From: Rhizobium etli 8C-3
GTDB lineage: Bacteria > Pseudomonadota > Alphaproteobacteria > Rhizobiales > Rhizobiaceae
Direction: 5' to 3'
Assembly: GCF_001908375.1 (NCBI RefSeq)
Contig: NZ_CP017241.1
Coordinates: 3,562,501 to 3,626,500, forward strand
DNA length: 64,000 nucleotides
The translations under genes were made by a program, and so were the position numbers. Of the stretch, positions 35,816 through 44,563 are shown piece after piece. Each line of letters opens with the position of its first letter. The first letter of the stretch is position 1. Below the pieces are notes generated by a model, which was given only the letters and a program-made list of their open reading frames with translations, made no database searches and had not been told where the DNA came from.

Positions 35816-35850
35816 AAAAAGGCGCGGCCGCCATTGGCAACCGCGCCTTT
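35816..35850 (-). terminator. Intrinsic terminator after transaldolase
   Basis: On the reverse strand AAAGGCGCGG and CCGCGCCTTT form a ten-base-pair stem followed by further T residues. It lies about 22 bases beyond the transaldolase stop. Confidence 0.85.
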
Positions 35851-35872
35851 CCAGCCCTTTTCTATGAAGGTG

Positions 35873-36838
35873 TCAGGCAGCAGCGAGCTGCAACTCCTTC
35901 TGGACCATCGAGCGAAGCGCCGTCAGGTCCTTGGCGAAGGCGCGAATGCCTTCGGCAAGTTTTTCGGTTGCCATCGCATCTTCGTTCATCATCCAGCGGA
36001 ACGTCTTCTCGTCGATCTCGATCCTCGGCTCGGCCTTCTTCGTGTCCGGCGAGAGCTTGCGAACCAGTGTGCCCTGATCATTGGCGAGTTCGTCGAGCAG
36101 CGCCGGACTGATGGTCAGGCGGTCGCAACCGGCCAGTGCTTCGATTTCACCAGCGTTGCGGAACGAGGCGCCCATGACGATCGTCTTGATGTCATGGGCC
36201 TTGTAGTAATCGTAGATCTCACGGACAGACTGAACGCCTGGATCCTCTTCCGCAGTATAATCCTTGCCGGTCGACTTCTTGTACCAGTCGAGGATGCGGC
36301 CGACGAAGGGCGAGATCAGAAAAGCCTTCGCATCGGCGCAGGCTATGGCCTGGGCCTTGGAAAAGAGAAGCGTCAGGTTGCAGTCGATGCCCTCTTTCTG
36401 CAGCACTTCGGCAGCGCGGATGCCTTCCCAGGTCGAGGCGAGCTTGATCAGAATGCGGTCGCGTTCGATGCCGCGCTCCTTGTAGGAAGCGATGATCCCG
36501 TGCGCTTTGGCGATCGATGCTTCAGTGTCGAAAGAAAGGTCAGCATCGACTTCAGTCGATACGCGCCCCGGCACGAGCTTCGACAACGCGGCGCCAACGG
36601 AGATCGCAAGACGATCTGCGACGGCGGCGGCAACTGCATCGCTGTTTCCGCCCTGCTTCTTGCCCCAGGAGACGGCTTCCTTGATTGCATCGGCAAACAT
36701 CGGCGTTCCGAGTGCCTTCAGAACGATGGTCGGATTGGTCGTGCAATCCACCGGCTTCAGGCGGGCGACAGCCTCGATATCGCCAGTGTCGGCGACGACC
36801 GTGGTCATGTCGCGGAGTTGGTCAAGCTTGGATGTCAT
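35873..36838 (-). CDS. tal: Transaldolase
   Basis: A 321-residue transaldolase of the TalB type, moving dihydroxyacetone units between sugar phosphates in the non-oxidative pentose phosphate pathway. The Schiff-base lysine K132 lies in '[13 protein letters not shown]', and the N-terminal '[12 protein letters not shown]' is conserved. It would connect pentose products such as xylulose 5-phosphate (from the xyl and polyol genes) to glycolysis. The chosen ATG has AAGGGA upstream; a 50-codon upstream extension is rejected by family length. It is divergent from a SorC-type regulator. Confidence 0.94.
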   Translation of the reverse strand: MTSKLDQLRDMTTVVADTGDIEAVARLKPVDCTTNPTIVLKALGTPMFADAIKEAVSWGKKQGGNSDAVAAAVADRLAISVGAALSKLVPGRVSTEVDADLSFDTEASIAKAHGIIASYKERGIERDRILIKLASTWEGIRAAEVLQKEGIDCNLTLLFSKAQAIACADAKAFLISPFVGRILDWYKKSTGKDYTAEEDPGVQSVREIYDYYKAHDIKTIVMGASFRNAGEIEALAGCDRLTISPALLDELANDQGTLVRKLSPDTKKAEPRIEIDEKTFRWMMNEDAMATEKLAEGIRAFAKDLTALRSMVQKELQLAAA

Positions 36839-37158
36839 GGTCAAATTCCCTTGTGAACTCGAACTGTTAACTTGAGCTGCGGACCGGCGCGAGCTCTGCC
36901 CGGCGATGAAGTAGTTACAGACAGATGACTTTGCTGCAGGAGCGAAACCGCGTGCCTTCTCAAGTGCCCGCGTGTCCTCCTCGGACAAACGACTGTGTCG
37001 GGATGACTATCGCCACTGCGAAAAGCGAAAGTCAAGGACATTTGTGCATTTCAATTGACATAAGTGTCACGCCCGTCATTATCGCCTGGAACAAGGAAAT
37101 TTTGCCCTGCTTTTCCGCTTCCGGATGCAAGTAGGGTGAAACTCGAGCAGGAGAAGAT
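36839..37158. other. 320-base divergent promoter region between tal and a SorC-type regulator
   Basis: The right part has a good sigma-70 promoter reading toward the regulator, overlapped by a palindrome. For tal no clear -35/-10 pair is evident. Short open frames here lack coding character or ribosome-binding sites. Confidence 0.5.
37055..37082 (+). promoter_or_regulatory. Promoter with overlapping palindrome for the SorC-type regulator
   Basis: TTGACA and CATTAT are 16 bases apart. The -35 box is embedded in TGACATAAGTGTCA (37056-37069), which has five-base inverted arms around TAAG. A protein bound there would block the promoter, consistent with autoregulation. Confidence 0.6.
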
Positions 37159-38145
37159 GTGGTCAAGCTGAAACGCGGCACGCACACGGCTTACTCAGAA
37201 GCCTCGTCGCTGAGGCTGCGCGCCGCGTGGCTCTACTACAATCAGGGCCTGACGCAGAAGGACGTCGCCGAGCAGCTCGCCATAAGCCGCACGACGGTCA
37301 TCCGCTTGCTCGACGAGGCGATGAAGCGCAGCGAGGTGCAGATCTGGATCAACGATTCGATCGGGGACTGCGTCGAGCTTTCCGTGAAGCTGGAGCGCGC
37401 CTACGGGCTCGACGAGGCAATCGTTGTCCCCGCTCCCGTCAGTTCCGACGTCGATAGTCTTGCAAAGAGCGTTGGGCTGGCGCTCGGGCAGTTCCTGTCC
37501 GAGGCGATCCCGGACGAGTATACGATCGGCGTCGGCTGGGGCCGCACGATGACGGCTTCGCTTTCGAGCTTCAGGCCGCCCCGCCGCACCAATTGCAAGG
37601 TCGTCTCGCTGCTTGGCGGCATCGTCGCGGTGCACCAGACCAACCCCATCGACTATACGTGGCGGCTGGCCAGTCAACTTGGCGCCGAGTGCTACATGTT
37701 CCTCTCGCCGCTGCTCGTGGATTCGGTCGAGACAAAGCGCAATCTGATCGAGAAATGCGGACTGGACACGATCTATCGGCTGGCGGAAGACCTTGACCTT
37801 GCGATCGTCAGCTGCGGCGACATTGGCCCGCATTCGACATCGCTGTCGGAAGGCTGGATATCCAAGGCGGAATTGCAGCAGCTGATCGATGCCGGCTGCG
37901 TCTGCGACACGATGTTCAATTTTCTGGACAAGGACGGCAATACCGTCGATCACTCCATCAACAGCCGGGTGATGTCGGTCGATCTGGACACGCTGAAGAA
38001 GGCGCGCCACATCGTGCTCTCTTCAGGTGGGGCACACCGCGCCGTCGCCATCCGTGCCACCATCCGGCGCATCGGCTGCAATACGCTGATCACCGACGAG
38101 AGCGCGGCAAAGGCGCTGCTCGAACTGGCCGAAACTCATGCCTGA
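37159..38145 (+). CDS. SorC/DeoR-type sugar-responsive transcriptional regulator
   Basis: A 328-residue regulator of the SorC family. An N-terminal HTH ('LTQKDVAEQLAISRTTVIRLLDEA', about 32-55) precedes a sugar-phosphate-binding domain (about 65-325) related to DeoR-type sensors ('IGVGWGRTMTASLSSF', 'SLLGGIV'). Start is GTG at 37159 with AGGAGA upstream. It is divergent from transaldolase and may sense a pentose or sedoheptulose phosphate, though that is only an inference from position. Its last ten bases overlap the convergent Ada-like gene. Confidence 0.85.
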   Translation: MVKLKRGTHTAYSEASSLRLRAAWLYYNQGLTQKDVAEQLAISRTTVIRLLDEAMKRSEVQIWINDSIGDCVELSVKLERAYGLDEAIVVPAPVSSDVDSLAKSVGLALGQFLSEAIPDEYTIGVGWGRTMTASLSSFRPPRRTNCKVVSLLGGIVAVHQTNPIDYTWRLASQLGAECYMFLSPLLVDSVETKRNLIEKCGLDTIYRLAEDLDLAIVSCGDIGPHSTSLSEGWISKAELQQLIDAGCVCDTMFNFLDKDGNTVDHSINSRVMSVDLDTLKKARHIVLSSGGAHRAVAIRATIRRIGCNTLITDESAAKALLELAETHA

Positions 38146-39008
38146 CCGGCTTCCCACCCCAATATAGCCCGTTTGCGGGTGAGACCCCAATGGTAACCCG
38201 TCAAGTCGCCATTCTTCCCGAGCGCACGATGACATGGCACAACGAAGGAGATCGGATTGCGTCCAATCGCAGCACCGACTGCACGCGATGCCGTAGGCTG
38301 GCCGATATCTTTGGCAATGTCGGAATAGGTCATCGCTTTGCCAATCGGAATCTTCAAGAGACTCTCCCAGACGCGGACCTGAAAATCCGTGCCGATGAGC
38401 ACGACGCGCAACGGCTGGTCTACTGACCAGTTTCCGGGCTCGAAAATGCGCGTTGCATAAGGCGTGGTTGCCTGCCGATCTTCGACAAATTGGGCATTCG
38501 GCCAGCGGCAGCTCATGTCTTCGAAACAGGCGGCCTCGTCGCCGAGATCGCTGAAAGCAAGGCCTGCAAGGCCGCGATCGGTAGTCATGACCAGCGCGAC
38601 GCCGAAGGGTGACTGGTGGAAGCCGTAGCGGATCGTCAGGCCGCCGCCCTTTGCCTTCCATTCACCGGGCGACATGGCCTCATGGGTGACGAAGAGATCG
38701 TGAAGACGGCTTGGACCGGAAAGACCCACCTCGATCGACGTTTCAAGCAGCGGCATGTCTTCCTTGCGCAGCAACCGCTTGGCATGATCGAGCGTGACTG
38801 CCTGGAGAAAGGCCTTGGGCGAAAGCCCCGCCCAGCGGGTAAACGTCTTCTGGAGCTGCGTCGGCGACTGGTTGAGCCGCGCGGCTATCGCCTCCAGCGA
38901 CGGCTGGGCGCGATAGTCTTCCGTGATAAGTTCGATGACCTGACGGACGGTCTCGTAATCCGGACTCTCGGCCATAGTGTCTCTGTTCAGATGGGCGATC
39001 ATATTCAT
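38136..39008 (-). CDS. Ada-like AraC-HTH/O6-methylguanine-DNA methyltransferase fusion
   Basis: A 290-residue protein joining an AraC-type HTH (about 18-118) to a methylguanine-DNA methyltransferase domain (about 125-290). The acceptor cysteine C259 lies in 'VVPCHRALG', and the finger motif 'TASRAVGAAIGRNP' is intact. It lacks the zinc-binding Ada N-terminal domain that repairs methylphosphotriesters and activates E. coli Ada, so it may repair O6-methylguanine without sensing in that way. Two adjacent ATGs follow AAGGAGAAGA; I use the second (spacing seven), and the first, at 39011, is equally possible. Confidence 0.88.
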   Translation of the reverse strand: MNMIAHLNRDTMAESPDYETVRQVIELITEDYRAQPSLEAIAARLNQSPTQLQKTFTRWAGLSPKAFLQAVTLDHAKRLLRKEDMPLLETSIEVGLSGPSRLHDLFVTHEAMSPGEWKAKGGGLTIRYGFHQSPFGVALVMTTDRGLAGLAFSDLGDEAACFEDMSCRWPNAQFVEDRQATTPYATRIFEPGNWSVDQPLRVVLIGTDFQVRVWESLLKIPIGKAMTYSDIAKDIGQPTASRAVGAAIGRNPISFVVPCHRALGKNGDLTGYHWGLTRKRAILGWEAGQA

Positions 39009-39077
39009 CATTCTTCTCCTTGTAACAAGGAGATAGTCAAGAAGGGGACCGCAAGCCACCCGTTTCTTGCGCAACGT

Positions 39078-39575
39078 TCAAAGCCGTTGCTTGACTGTCG
39101 CAAGCGCTCCTTTGAATGCCTTGGCAAAGCTTTCGCGATCATCCGGATTGAGGAAGGAGCCGATATCCGTCCGCCGGCCTTCACCAAAAACATGCATGGA
39201 TAGAATGCCGATTTCCTGATGGCGGCAAACGAGGAAACGTGCCCAGAATGGATTGAAGTGATGCTCCACCATGCGTCCGGATGGCGTAAACTTTCGGATC
39301 GCGACATCGGTGCGCGAAACAGTCACCTCCTCGCGCGCCCTGCCGGAGCGGTAGTTGAGCCAGAAGGCACCGTACAGCAACGCGAAATCCAGCCCGAGGA
39401 AGAAGCCGATCGGCCAAGCGCCGGTAACGACGAAGAAGATCCCATAGATGAAACAGAGCGTACCGGAAATCAAAAGCAGCACCCTGAAGCCCTTGCGGCC
39501 GAGCGACCGGTAAGGGAAAAGTTCGGCTGCAAAAACAGGCTGTTCGTTCGCCCGCCCGGCGTTGCTTTCCGTCAT
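39078..39575 (-). CDS. DUF2244 membrane protein
   Basis: A 165-residue protein with two adjacent hydrophobic helices (about 31-52 and 57-74) followed by a soluble domain that includes 'VSRTDVAIRKFTPSG' and 'RFLVCRHQEIGILSMHVFGEGRRTDIGSFL'. These features mark DUF2244, of unknown function, frequent in alphaproteobacteria beside endonuclease III. Its ATG at 39575 lies 22 bases from the start of nth on the other strand, so the two genes share an extremely short divergent region. No clear ribosome-binding site is seen. Confidence 0.82.
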   Translation of the reverse strand: MTESNAGRANEQPVFAAELFPYRSLGRKGFRVLLLISGTLCFIYGIFFVVTGAWPIGFFLGLDFALLYGAFWLNYRSGRAREEVTVSRTDVAIRKFTPSGRMVEHHFNPFWARFLVCRHQEIGILSMHVFGEGRRTDIGSFLNPDDRESFAKAFKGALATVKQRL

Positions 39576-39597
39576 GGCTGATGAGTATAGATTGTCG

Positions 39598-40377
39598 ATG
39601 CCCGATCCGAAACTCAAATCCGTCCGCAAAACCTTGCAAAACTCCAAAGCGAACGCCCGCCGCAGGGCTGTTCCGGTGCGCACTGCGTATTCGCAAGCCG
39701 AGCGCGAGGAGATATTCCGCCGCTTTTCGATCCAGCGGCCGGAACCCAGAGGCGAACTGGCACACACCAATCCATTCACGCTCGTCGTTGCCGTGGCACT
39801 TTCCGCCCAGGCGACGGATGCCGGTGTCAACAAGGCGACGCGGGCGCTTTTCAAGGTTGCAGACACGCCGCAAAAGATGCTGGCGCTCGGCGAGGAACGG
39901 CTGCGCGACTACATCAGGACGATCGGCCTTTACCGCAACAAGGCGAAGAACGTCATGGCGCTCTCGCAAATGCTGGTCGATGAATTCGGCGGCGAGGTTC
40001 CGAACAAGCGGGAGGAACTCGTTCGCTTGCCAGGCGTCGGCCGCAAGACAGCGAACGTGGTTCTATCGATGGCCTTCGGCCAGGCGACGATGGCGGTGGA
40101 CACGCACATATTCCGCATCGCCAATCGCATCAAGCTGGCACCGGGAAAGACACCGGACGAGGTCGAGGACCGCCTGATGAAGGTGATCCCCGGTCACTAC
40201 CTTTATCATGCCCACCATTGGCTGATCCTGCACGGCCGCTACACGTGCAAGGCGCGCCGCCCGGAATGCGAGCGCTGCGTGATTGCCGATCTCTGCAAAT
40301 CGCCGGAAAAGAGCTGCGACGTACCGGCGCCGCTGGTCGAGCTACCGCCGCAGGTGATCGGCGAGGCCGTCGAATAG
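39598..40377 (+). CDS. nth: Endonuclease III (Nth)
   Basis: A 259-residue DNA glycosylase/AP lyase that removes oxidised pyrimidines. The helix-hairpin-helix 'LPGVGRKTANVVL' contains catalytic K150, and the catalytic aspartate is D168 ('VDTHIFRI'). The iron-sulfur loop C217-x6-C224-x2-C227-x5-C233 is complete. ATG 39598 gives the usual short basic N-terminal tail; ATG 39574 is an alternative that would overlap the divergent DUF2244 start. Confidence 0.95.
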   Translation: MPDPKLKSVRKTLQNSKANARRRAVPVRTAYSQAEREEIFRRFSIQRPEPRGELAHTNPFTLVVAVALSAQATDAGVNKATRALFKVADTPQKMLALGEERLRDYIRTIGLYRNKAKNVMALSQMLVDEFGGEVPNKREELVRLPGVGRKTANVVLSMAFGQATMAVDTHIFRIANRIKLAPGKTPDEVEDRLMKVIPGHYLYHAHHWLILHGRYTCKARRPECERCVIADLCKSPEKSCDVPAPLVELPPQVIGEAVE

Positions 40378-40393
40378 CCGACGATCGGCCTCC

Positions 40394-41113
40394 TCAAGTT
40401 GATCGGTGAAAACCGAGATCCCGTTGGGAAATCAGCTTATAGAGATGAACCATCATGCCCGCCGCAAACAGCGGCGTCAGCAGATTGAGGAAGGGGATCG
40501 CCAGGAAAGCGGCGATCACCAGACCGCCGAGAAAGACGGTAGAAGCGTGCTTTGCCCTGAAAAGCCGGGCCTCCTGCGGAGAACGGAAGCGCATGGCGGC
40601 GAATTCGAAGAATTCCCGACCGAGCAGATAACCGTTTACCAGAAAGAAGGCGATCAGGTTCACGCCGGGGATGAAAAGGAGGAACAGGGCGACAATATTG
40701 CCGGCGATCACCACGCCCAGGAACTTGAGAGAACTCGTGATCGCCGGGCCGATCGGCATCGCCGTTCCCGGGATATCCTCGGGATAATCCCGCTTCTCCA
40801 CCACTTCCGCCACGTCATCGAGAAACAGGCCTGCAATCAACGCGGTCACGGGCGACAGCAGCAGCGCCAGGCCCAAGGCGAGACCGATGCTTGCGAGAAC
40901 GACGAACACGAAGCTCAGCCAGCCGGCCCAATCCGGGATTTCGGGAAAGAAGCCCGCAATCCACGGAAACAGAAAAGTAATGAACAGGCCTCGCAGCACG
41001 AACCAGAGCCCGATCAGAACCAGGATCGTAACCCCCAACACCTTAACGAGAACCGATCGGGTTTCCCGTGCAAAAAGGTTGAAAAAGGCAAGGCGCGCCG
41101 CATCGAGGATCAT
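40394..41113 (-). CDS. EI24/CysZ-family integral membrane protein
   Basis: A 239-residue inner-membrane protein with about four long hydrophobic segments (roughly 21-50, 67-95, 132-165 and 196-225). The pattern 'GLALLLSPVTALIAGLFLDDVAEVVEKRDYP' and 'NLIAFFLVNGYLLGREFFE' is characteristic of the EI24 domain found in CysZ sulfate permeases. Sulfate transport is possible but unproven, as no cys genes are adjacent. ATG 41113 has GGAG nine bases upstream; two earlier in-frame ATGs (41122 and 41143) are alternatives. It converges on nth. Confidence 0.82.
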   Translation of the reverse strand: MILDAARLAFFNLFARETRSVLVKVLGVTILVLIGLWFVLRGLFITFLFPWIAGFFPEIPDWAGWLSFVFVVLASIGLALGLALLLSPVTALIAGLFLDDVAEVVEKRDYPEDIPGTAMPIGPAITSSLKFLGVVIAGNIVALFLLFIPGVNLIAFFLVNGYLLGREFFEFAAMRFRSPQEARLFRAKHASTVFLGGLVIAAFLAIPFLNLLTPLFAAGMMVHLYKLISQRDLGFHRST

Positions 41114-41202
41114 TCTTCGCATCTCCAGGTTATATCTGTGCATGTAGGAATCTCAACGCCCGACGGCAAGTCGAAATAAAACTACATGCAACGATGGAAA
41201 AC

Positions 41203-41241
41203 TTGTCTAAAATAACACAATAATATATAGTCTATAGTGTT
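41203..41241 (+). promoter_or_regulatory. AT-rich promoter of the RpiR gene
   Basis: TTGTCT and TATAGT are spaced 17 bases apart in a strikingly AT-rich patch. AACAC (41214) and GTGTT (41237) flank the -10 box as inverted five-base arms and could be an operator. Confidence 0.5.
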
Positions 41242-41346
41242 CGATATAAACTTGAGCCTAGGACGCAGCTTCCGGAAATAGTTGCAACGGCAAGTCTCGC
41301 CAATAGCGCATCCGCGAATTGCCTCTGGGAAGTCAGGGAGGCTGAT

Positions 41347-42201
41347 GTGGAAGACTTTGTTCAGAAGCTCAGACACTATGTGAAGTCAGGCACGCCGGCC
41401 GAGCGCAGAATTGCGAAATATTTTACCGAGCATCTGAACGACCTTCCTTTCGAGACCGCTGCCTCCGTGGCCGACAGGCTCGATCTAAGCCCGATGACGG
41501 TTGGCCGTTTCCTGCGCGCGCTCGGCTATCAGGGTCTCGACAGCGTCAAGGTCCATTTCCGTGAAACAGCCGTCACCTCCCCTGTCCAACTTCAAAATTC
41601 GCTCAGCGAGTTGCAGACCGATGCCTCGGAAGGAAAGTCGCTTGCGTTGCTGGTCACCGAGCAGATCCAGGCGCTGCATCACATCTACCATCTGACGGCA
41701 CAGACGCACTGGGCCGAAGCTGTCGCGATGATTGGCATGGCGCGTGAAGTTTTCATTGCGACGCATGCACGCCTTGCTTGCTTTGCGACGCATTTCGCCC
41801 ACCGGCTGACACGGTCGCGCGATGGCGTCCACGCTCTGGACGGTTCTGCAAACCGCTTCGCCGAACTGTTCGCTCGCCCGAGCGGTGAAGGCGCCCTCCT
41901 GATCATCATCGATTGCCGACGCTTCGGCAAAGCGCGTCTGTTGGCGCGAACCGCGCGGCGCTATGGATACAAGGTCGTGCTGATCACGACGGAAATCAGC
42001 GACTGGCTGCCCGACCAATCCAATGTCATGCTGGCGCTTCCGCCCGCCCGCTCGCCCGACGAGGACAACCTTCCTCCGTTGATCGCTCTTCTCGACTGTC
42101 TGGCGGAATCCGTCATTGCCGCCACAGGCGAAGAGGCGCTCGAACGCCGGCGGCGAATATCGGAATTCGGCACTATTCTCGGAGAAGGCGGCAGCCGCTA
42201 G
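41347..42201 (+). CDS. RpiR-family transcriptional regulator
   Basis: A 284-residue regulator. The N-terminal HTH_6 domain (about 1-75, 'AASVADRLDLSPMTVGRFLRALGY') is followed by a SIS sugar-phosphate-binding domain (about 120-250, with 'GALLIIIDCRRFGKARLLARTARRYGYKVVLIT'). Start is GTG with GGGAGG eight bases upstream; the frame has no better ATG. It converges on the FGGY kinase gene with a four-base overlap, which suggests that it controls the polyol/pentulose genes or a related pathway, though that is only positional inference. Confidence 0.87.
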   Translation: MEDFVQKLRHYVKSGTPAERRIAKYFTEHLNDLPFETAASVADRLDLSPMTVGRFLRALGYQGLDSVKVHFRETAVTSPVQLQNSLSELQTDASEGKSLALLVTEQIQALHHIYHLTAQTHWAEAVAMIGMAREVFIATHARLACFATHFAHRLTRSRDGVHALDGSANRFAELFARPSGEGALLIIIDCRRFGKARLLARTARRYGYKVVLITTEISDWLPDQSNVMLALPPARSPDEDNLPPLIALLDCLAESVIAATGEEALERRRRISEFGTILGEGGSR

Positions 42202-43781
42202 CATATAGCCTCCAGTTCGGCGCGATGGCGATACATCGCGAGAAACCGCCGGTACTCGCGATCATACAGAGCCTGCTTTGTCGCGTCCGGCGCACGCTCT
42301 TCACCCCCGGGATACATTGCCAGGCCGGCTGTCGTGAGATCCGTGTGTAAGCCACAGGCGACAGAAGCCCCGATCGCGGTGCCGAGCAACACCGCCTCGT
42401 TCATCTTCGGCACGATTACCCTGCAACCCGTTGCATCCGAGTAAAGCTCCATCAGCACGGGGTTTTTCACATGCCCGCCCGCAACATGCAGCGTATCCGG
42501 CACATAACCATATTCCTTCATCTTTTCGAGAATATGCCGGATGCCGAGCGCGATACCCACGGCCGTGCGCCAGTAGAGCGCGCAAAGCCCGTCGAATGAG
42601 GTATCGAGCGTCAGCCCGCTGATCGTGCCGACTGCGTGCGGATCGGCAAGAGGCGACCGGTTGCCGTGGAAATCCGGCATCACGAAGATGCGCGAGCCGA
42701 GGGCGTCGCCTTCTTCGGCACGCAACTGGGCGATGCGGGAGACGATCTTGTGATGCAATGCAGGGTCGGGCTCGCCTCCAGCAGCATGCATGCGCACGAT
42801 ATGGTCGAGCAAGGCACCCGTCGCCGATTGTCCGGCCTCAACCAGCCACAAATCCTGAAATACGACCTCAAAGTAAGGTCCCCACATTCCGTGACTTGGT
42901 TTTCGATCGCGGGAGAAGGAAATGATGCAGCTCGAGGTTCCGGCAATGAGCGCCAACTGACGCTCAAGCTGCGCCGGGTCGGCCGCATAGCCGGCAAGCG
43001 TGCCAAGCGCGCCCGCATAGGCGTCGATCAGGCCCGCCGAAACATGGCAGTCCGTCGTCAGCCCGAGTGCCGATGCAGCCTCCTGGGTAAGGGTGCCGAC
43101 GCTGGCGCCGACCGGTGCTGTCTCGTCGGGCAGACGGCCGCGTTCCTTAAGGTCTTCAAGACCGATCTGCGCGAGAAAATCCCCTTGCCAACCCTTTTGC
43201 TTGTGCGCCAGATAGTTCCACTTCGCCGTCAGCGTGCTGCGCGAACGGGCAAGCGAGCCCGTCGCCTTCCATGTCATGAAGTCGGCAAGGTCGAAGAAAT
43301 AACCGGCATTCATCCAGGTGCCAGGCAGTTTCTTCTTCAGCCACATCAGCTTTGGCATCTCCATCTCCGGCGACATGAAATGCCCGGAGTGTTCGAGAAC
43401 CGCATGGCCGGTTGCAGTGCAGAAATCAGCTTCGTTCAGCGCCCTGTGGTCCAGCCAGACGATCGTGTCGAAGCGTCTTTCGCCCCCGGTCGATACGCTG
43501 ATCTGCCCACCATCGACATCGCGGACGACGAGCGAGCACGTGCCATCGAAGCCGATCGCACCGACAGACGCAGGAGCTGCGCCCGATTGTTCCATCGCCT
43601 TGCGAACGACGATGCAGACCGCCGACCAGATGTTTTCAGAATCATGTTCGGCATGATTTTCACGCGGCCTATTCATGATGATCGGATGTTCGGCCTTTCC
43701 GAGCAGGCGACCGCGGGCATCGAACACACCGGCACGCGCGCTGCCGGTGCCGACATCCACCGCAACCACATGATCATGCAT
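42198..43781 (-). CDS. FGGY-family pentulose kinase (ribulokinase-like)
   Basis: A 527-residue carbohydrate kinase. The N-terminal ATP/phosphate loop is 'VAVDVGTGSARAGVFDARGRLL', 'IVWLDHRALNEAD' is in the substrate domain, and 'LHVAGGHVKNPVLMELYSDATG' is the FGGY ATP-binding signature. Length and motifs fit the D-ribulokinase/FGGY subgroup better than xylulokinase, which is about 485 residues and is encoded separately at 14038. It is probably last in the smo-type operon, where it would phosphorylate the ketose made by a polyol dehydrogenase. It overlaps the upstream HAD gene by one base. Confidence 0.86.
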   Translation of the reverse strand: MHDHVVAVDVGTGSARAGVFDARGRLLGKAEHPIIMNRPRENHAEHDSENIWSAVCIVVRKAMEQSGAAPASVGAIGFDGTCSLVVRDVDGGQISVSTGGERRFDTIVWLDHRALNEADFCTATGHAVLEHSGHFMSPEMEMPKLMWLKKKLPGTWMNAGYFFDLADFMTWKATGSLARSRSTLTAKWNYLAHKQKGWQGDFLAQIGLEDLKERGRLPDETAPVGASVGTLTQEAASALGLTTDCHVSAGLIDAYAGALGTLAGYAADPAQLERQLALIAGTSSCIISFSRDRKPSHGMWGPYFEVVFQDLWLVEAGQSATGALLDHIVRMHAAGGEPDPALHHKIVSRIAQLRAEEGDALGSRIFVMPDFHGNRSPLADPHAVGTISGLTLDTSFDGLCALYWRTAVGIALGIRHILEKMKEYGYVPDTLHVAGGHVKNPVLMELYSDATGCRVIVPKMNEAVLLGTAIGASVACGLHTDLTTAGLAMYPGGEERAPDATKQALYDREYRRFLAMYRHRAELEAIC

Positions 43782-44470
43782 CAAGGGAAAGTCCCATCCA
43801 GCTTTTGTTTCTGGATAAGGTGTAGCAAATCCGGCATCGCGTCAAACACGAGTTCCGGCGAAAGCCGCTCGAGTTCGGCACGATAACCTGCAAAATTGGC
43901 ATGTGAGCCGCCGGTAAAGGCAAAGACCGTCATGCCTGCAGCCTTGGCCGCCTCGATGCCCGCAGGGCTGTCTTCGATTACGACACATTCCTTGGGATCG
44001 ACGTGCATTTCGCGGGCGGCATGCAGGAAGAGGTCCGGTGCCGGCTTTCCATTCGTCACCATCGAGGCGCTGAAGATGTTCGGCAGCTTGTCGATGAGGC
44101 CGGTGACGGTGAGCGACAGCCTGATGCGCTCGACCTGGCTGGACGAGGCGACGCAGCAAGGGATGTCGAGCGCATCGATCGTCGCACCTATGCCGTCGAT
44201 CGGCCTCAGTTCTTTCCTGAATCGTGCATAGAGATTGGTGCGAATGCGCTCGAGAAACTCGTCGCCGGCATGCACCTGATAATCGCTCTTCATCGTTTCG
44301 ATGACGGTCGCGAGGCTCTTGCCTAGAAAGCGTGCATAGACCTCTTGCTCGGTGATCGGCACACCGAGGTCGTTCATCGCCTCGACGAGCACGCTGACGG
44401 AGATCGGCTCGCTATCGACGAGGACACCGTCACAATCGAAAATGACCAGGCGTGTTTCGCAATCAGCCAT
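43781..44470 (-). CDS. HAD-family sugar phosphatase / phosphoglucomutase-like hydrolase
   Basis: A 229-residue HAD hydrolase of the beta-phosphoglucomutase-like group. The catalytic DxD is in 'VIFDCDGVLVDSEP' (near residues 12-14). The Ser/Thr motif is 'CCVASSSQ', the lysine is in 'TNGKPAPDLFLHAA', and the acidic motif is 'VIEDSPAGIEAAKAAG'. It sits between mtlK and the FGGY kinase, as in other rhizobial smo loci, and may dephosphorylate a misformed sugar alcohol phosphate. ATG 44470 fits the family N-terminus. An ATG 28 codons upstream has a somewhat better ribosome-binding site (AGGAAC) and cannot be excluded. Confidence 0.85.
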   Translation of the reverse strand: MADCETRLVIFDCDGVLVDSEPISVSVLVEAMNDLGVPITEQEVYARFLGKSLATVIETMKSDYQVHAGDEFLERIRTNLYARFRKELRPIDGIGATIDALDIPCCVASSSQVERIRLSLTVTGLIDKLPNIFSASMVTNGKPAPDLFLHAAREMHVDPKECVVIEDSPAGIEAAKAAGMTVFAFTGGSHANFAGYRAELERLSPELVFDAMPDLLHLIQKQKLDGTFP

Positions 44471-44563
44471 GAAGACCAACCCAGAGTTCGGTTCGGGCGC
44501 GTGATCGGGTCGCGCACGCGCAAGCCGATCAATGGCGGCATGAATTGCCGCCATGTTGAGTTC

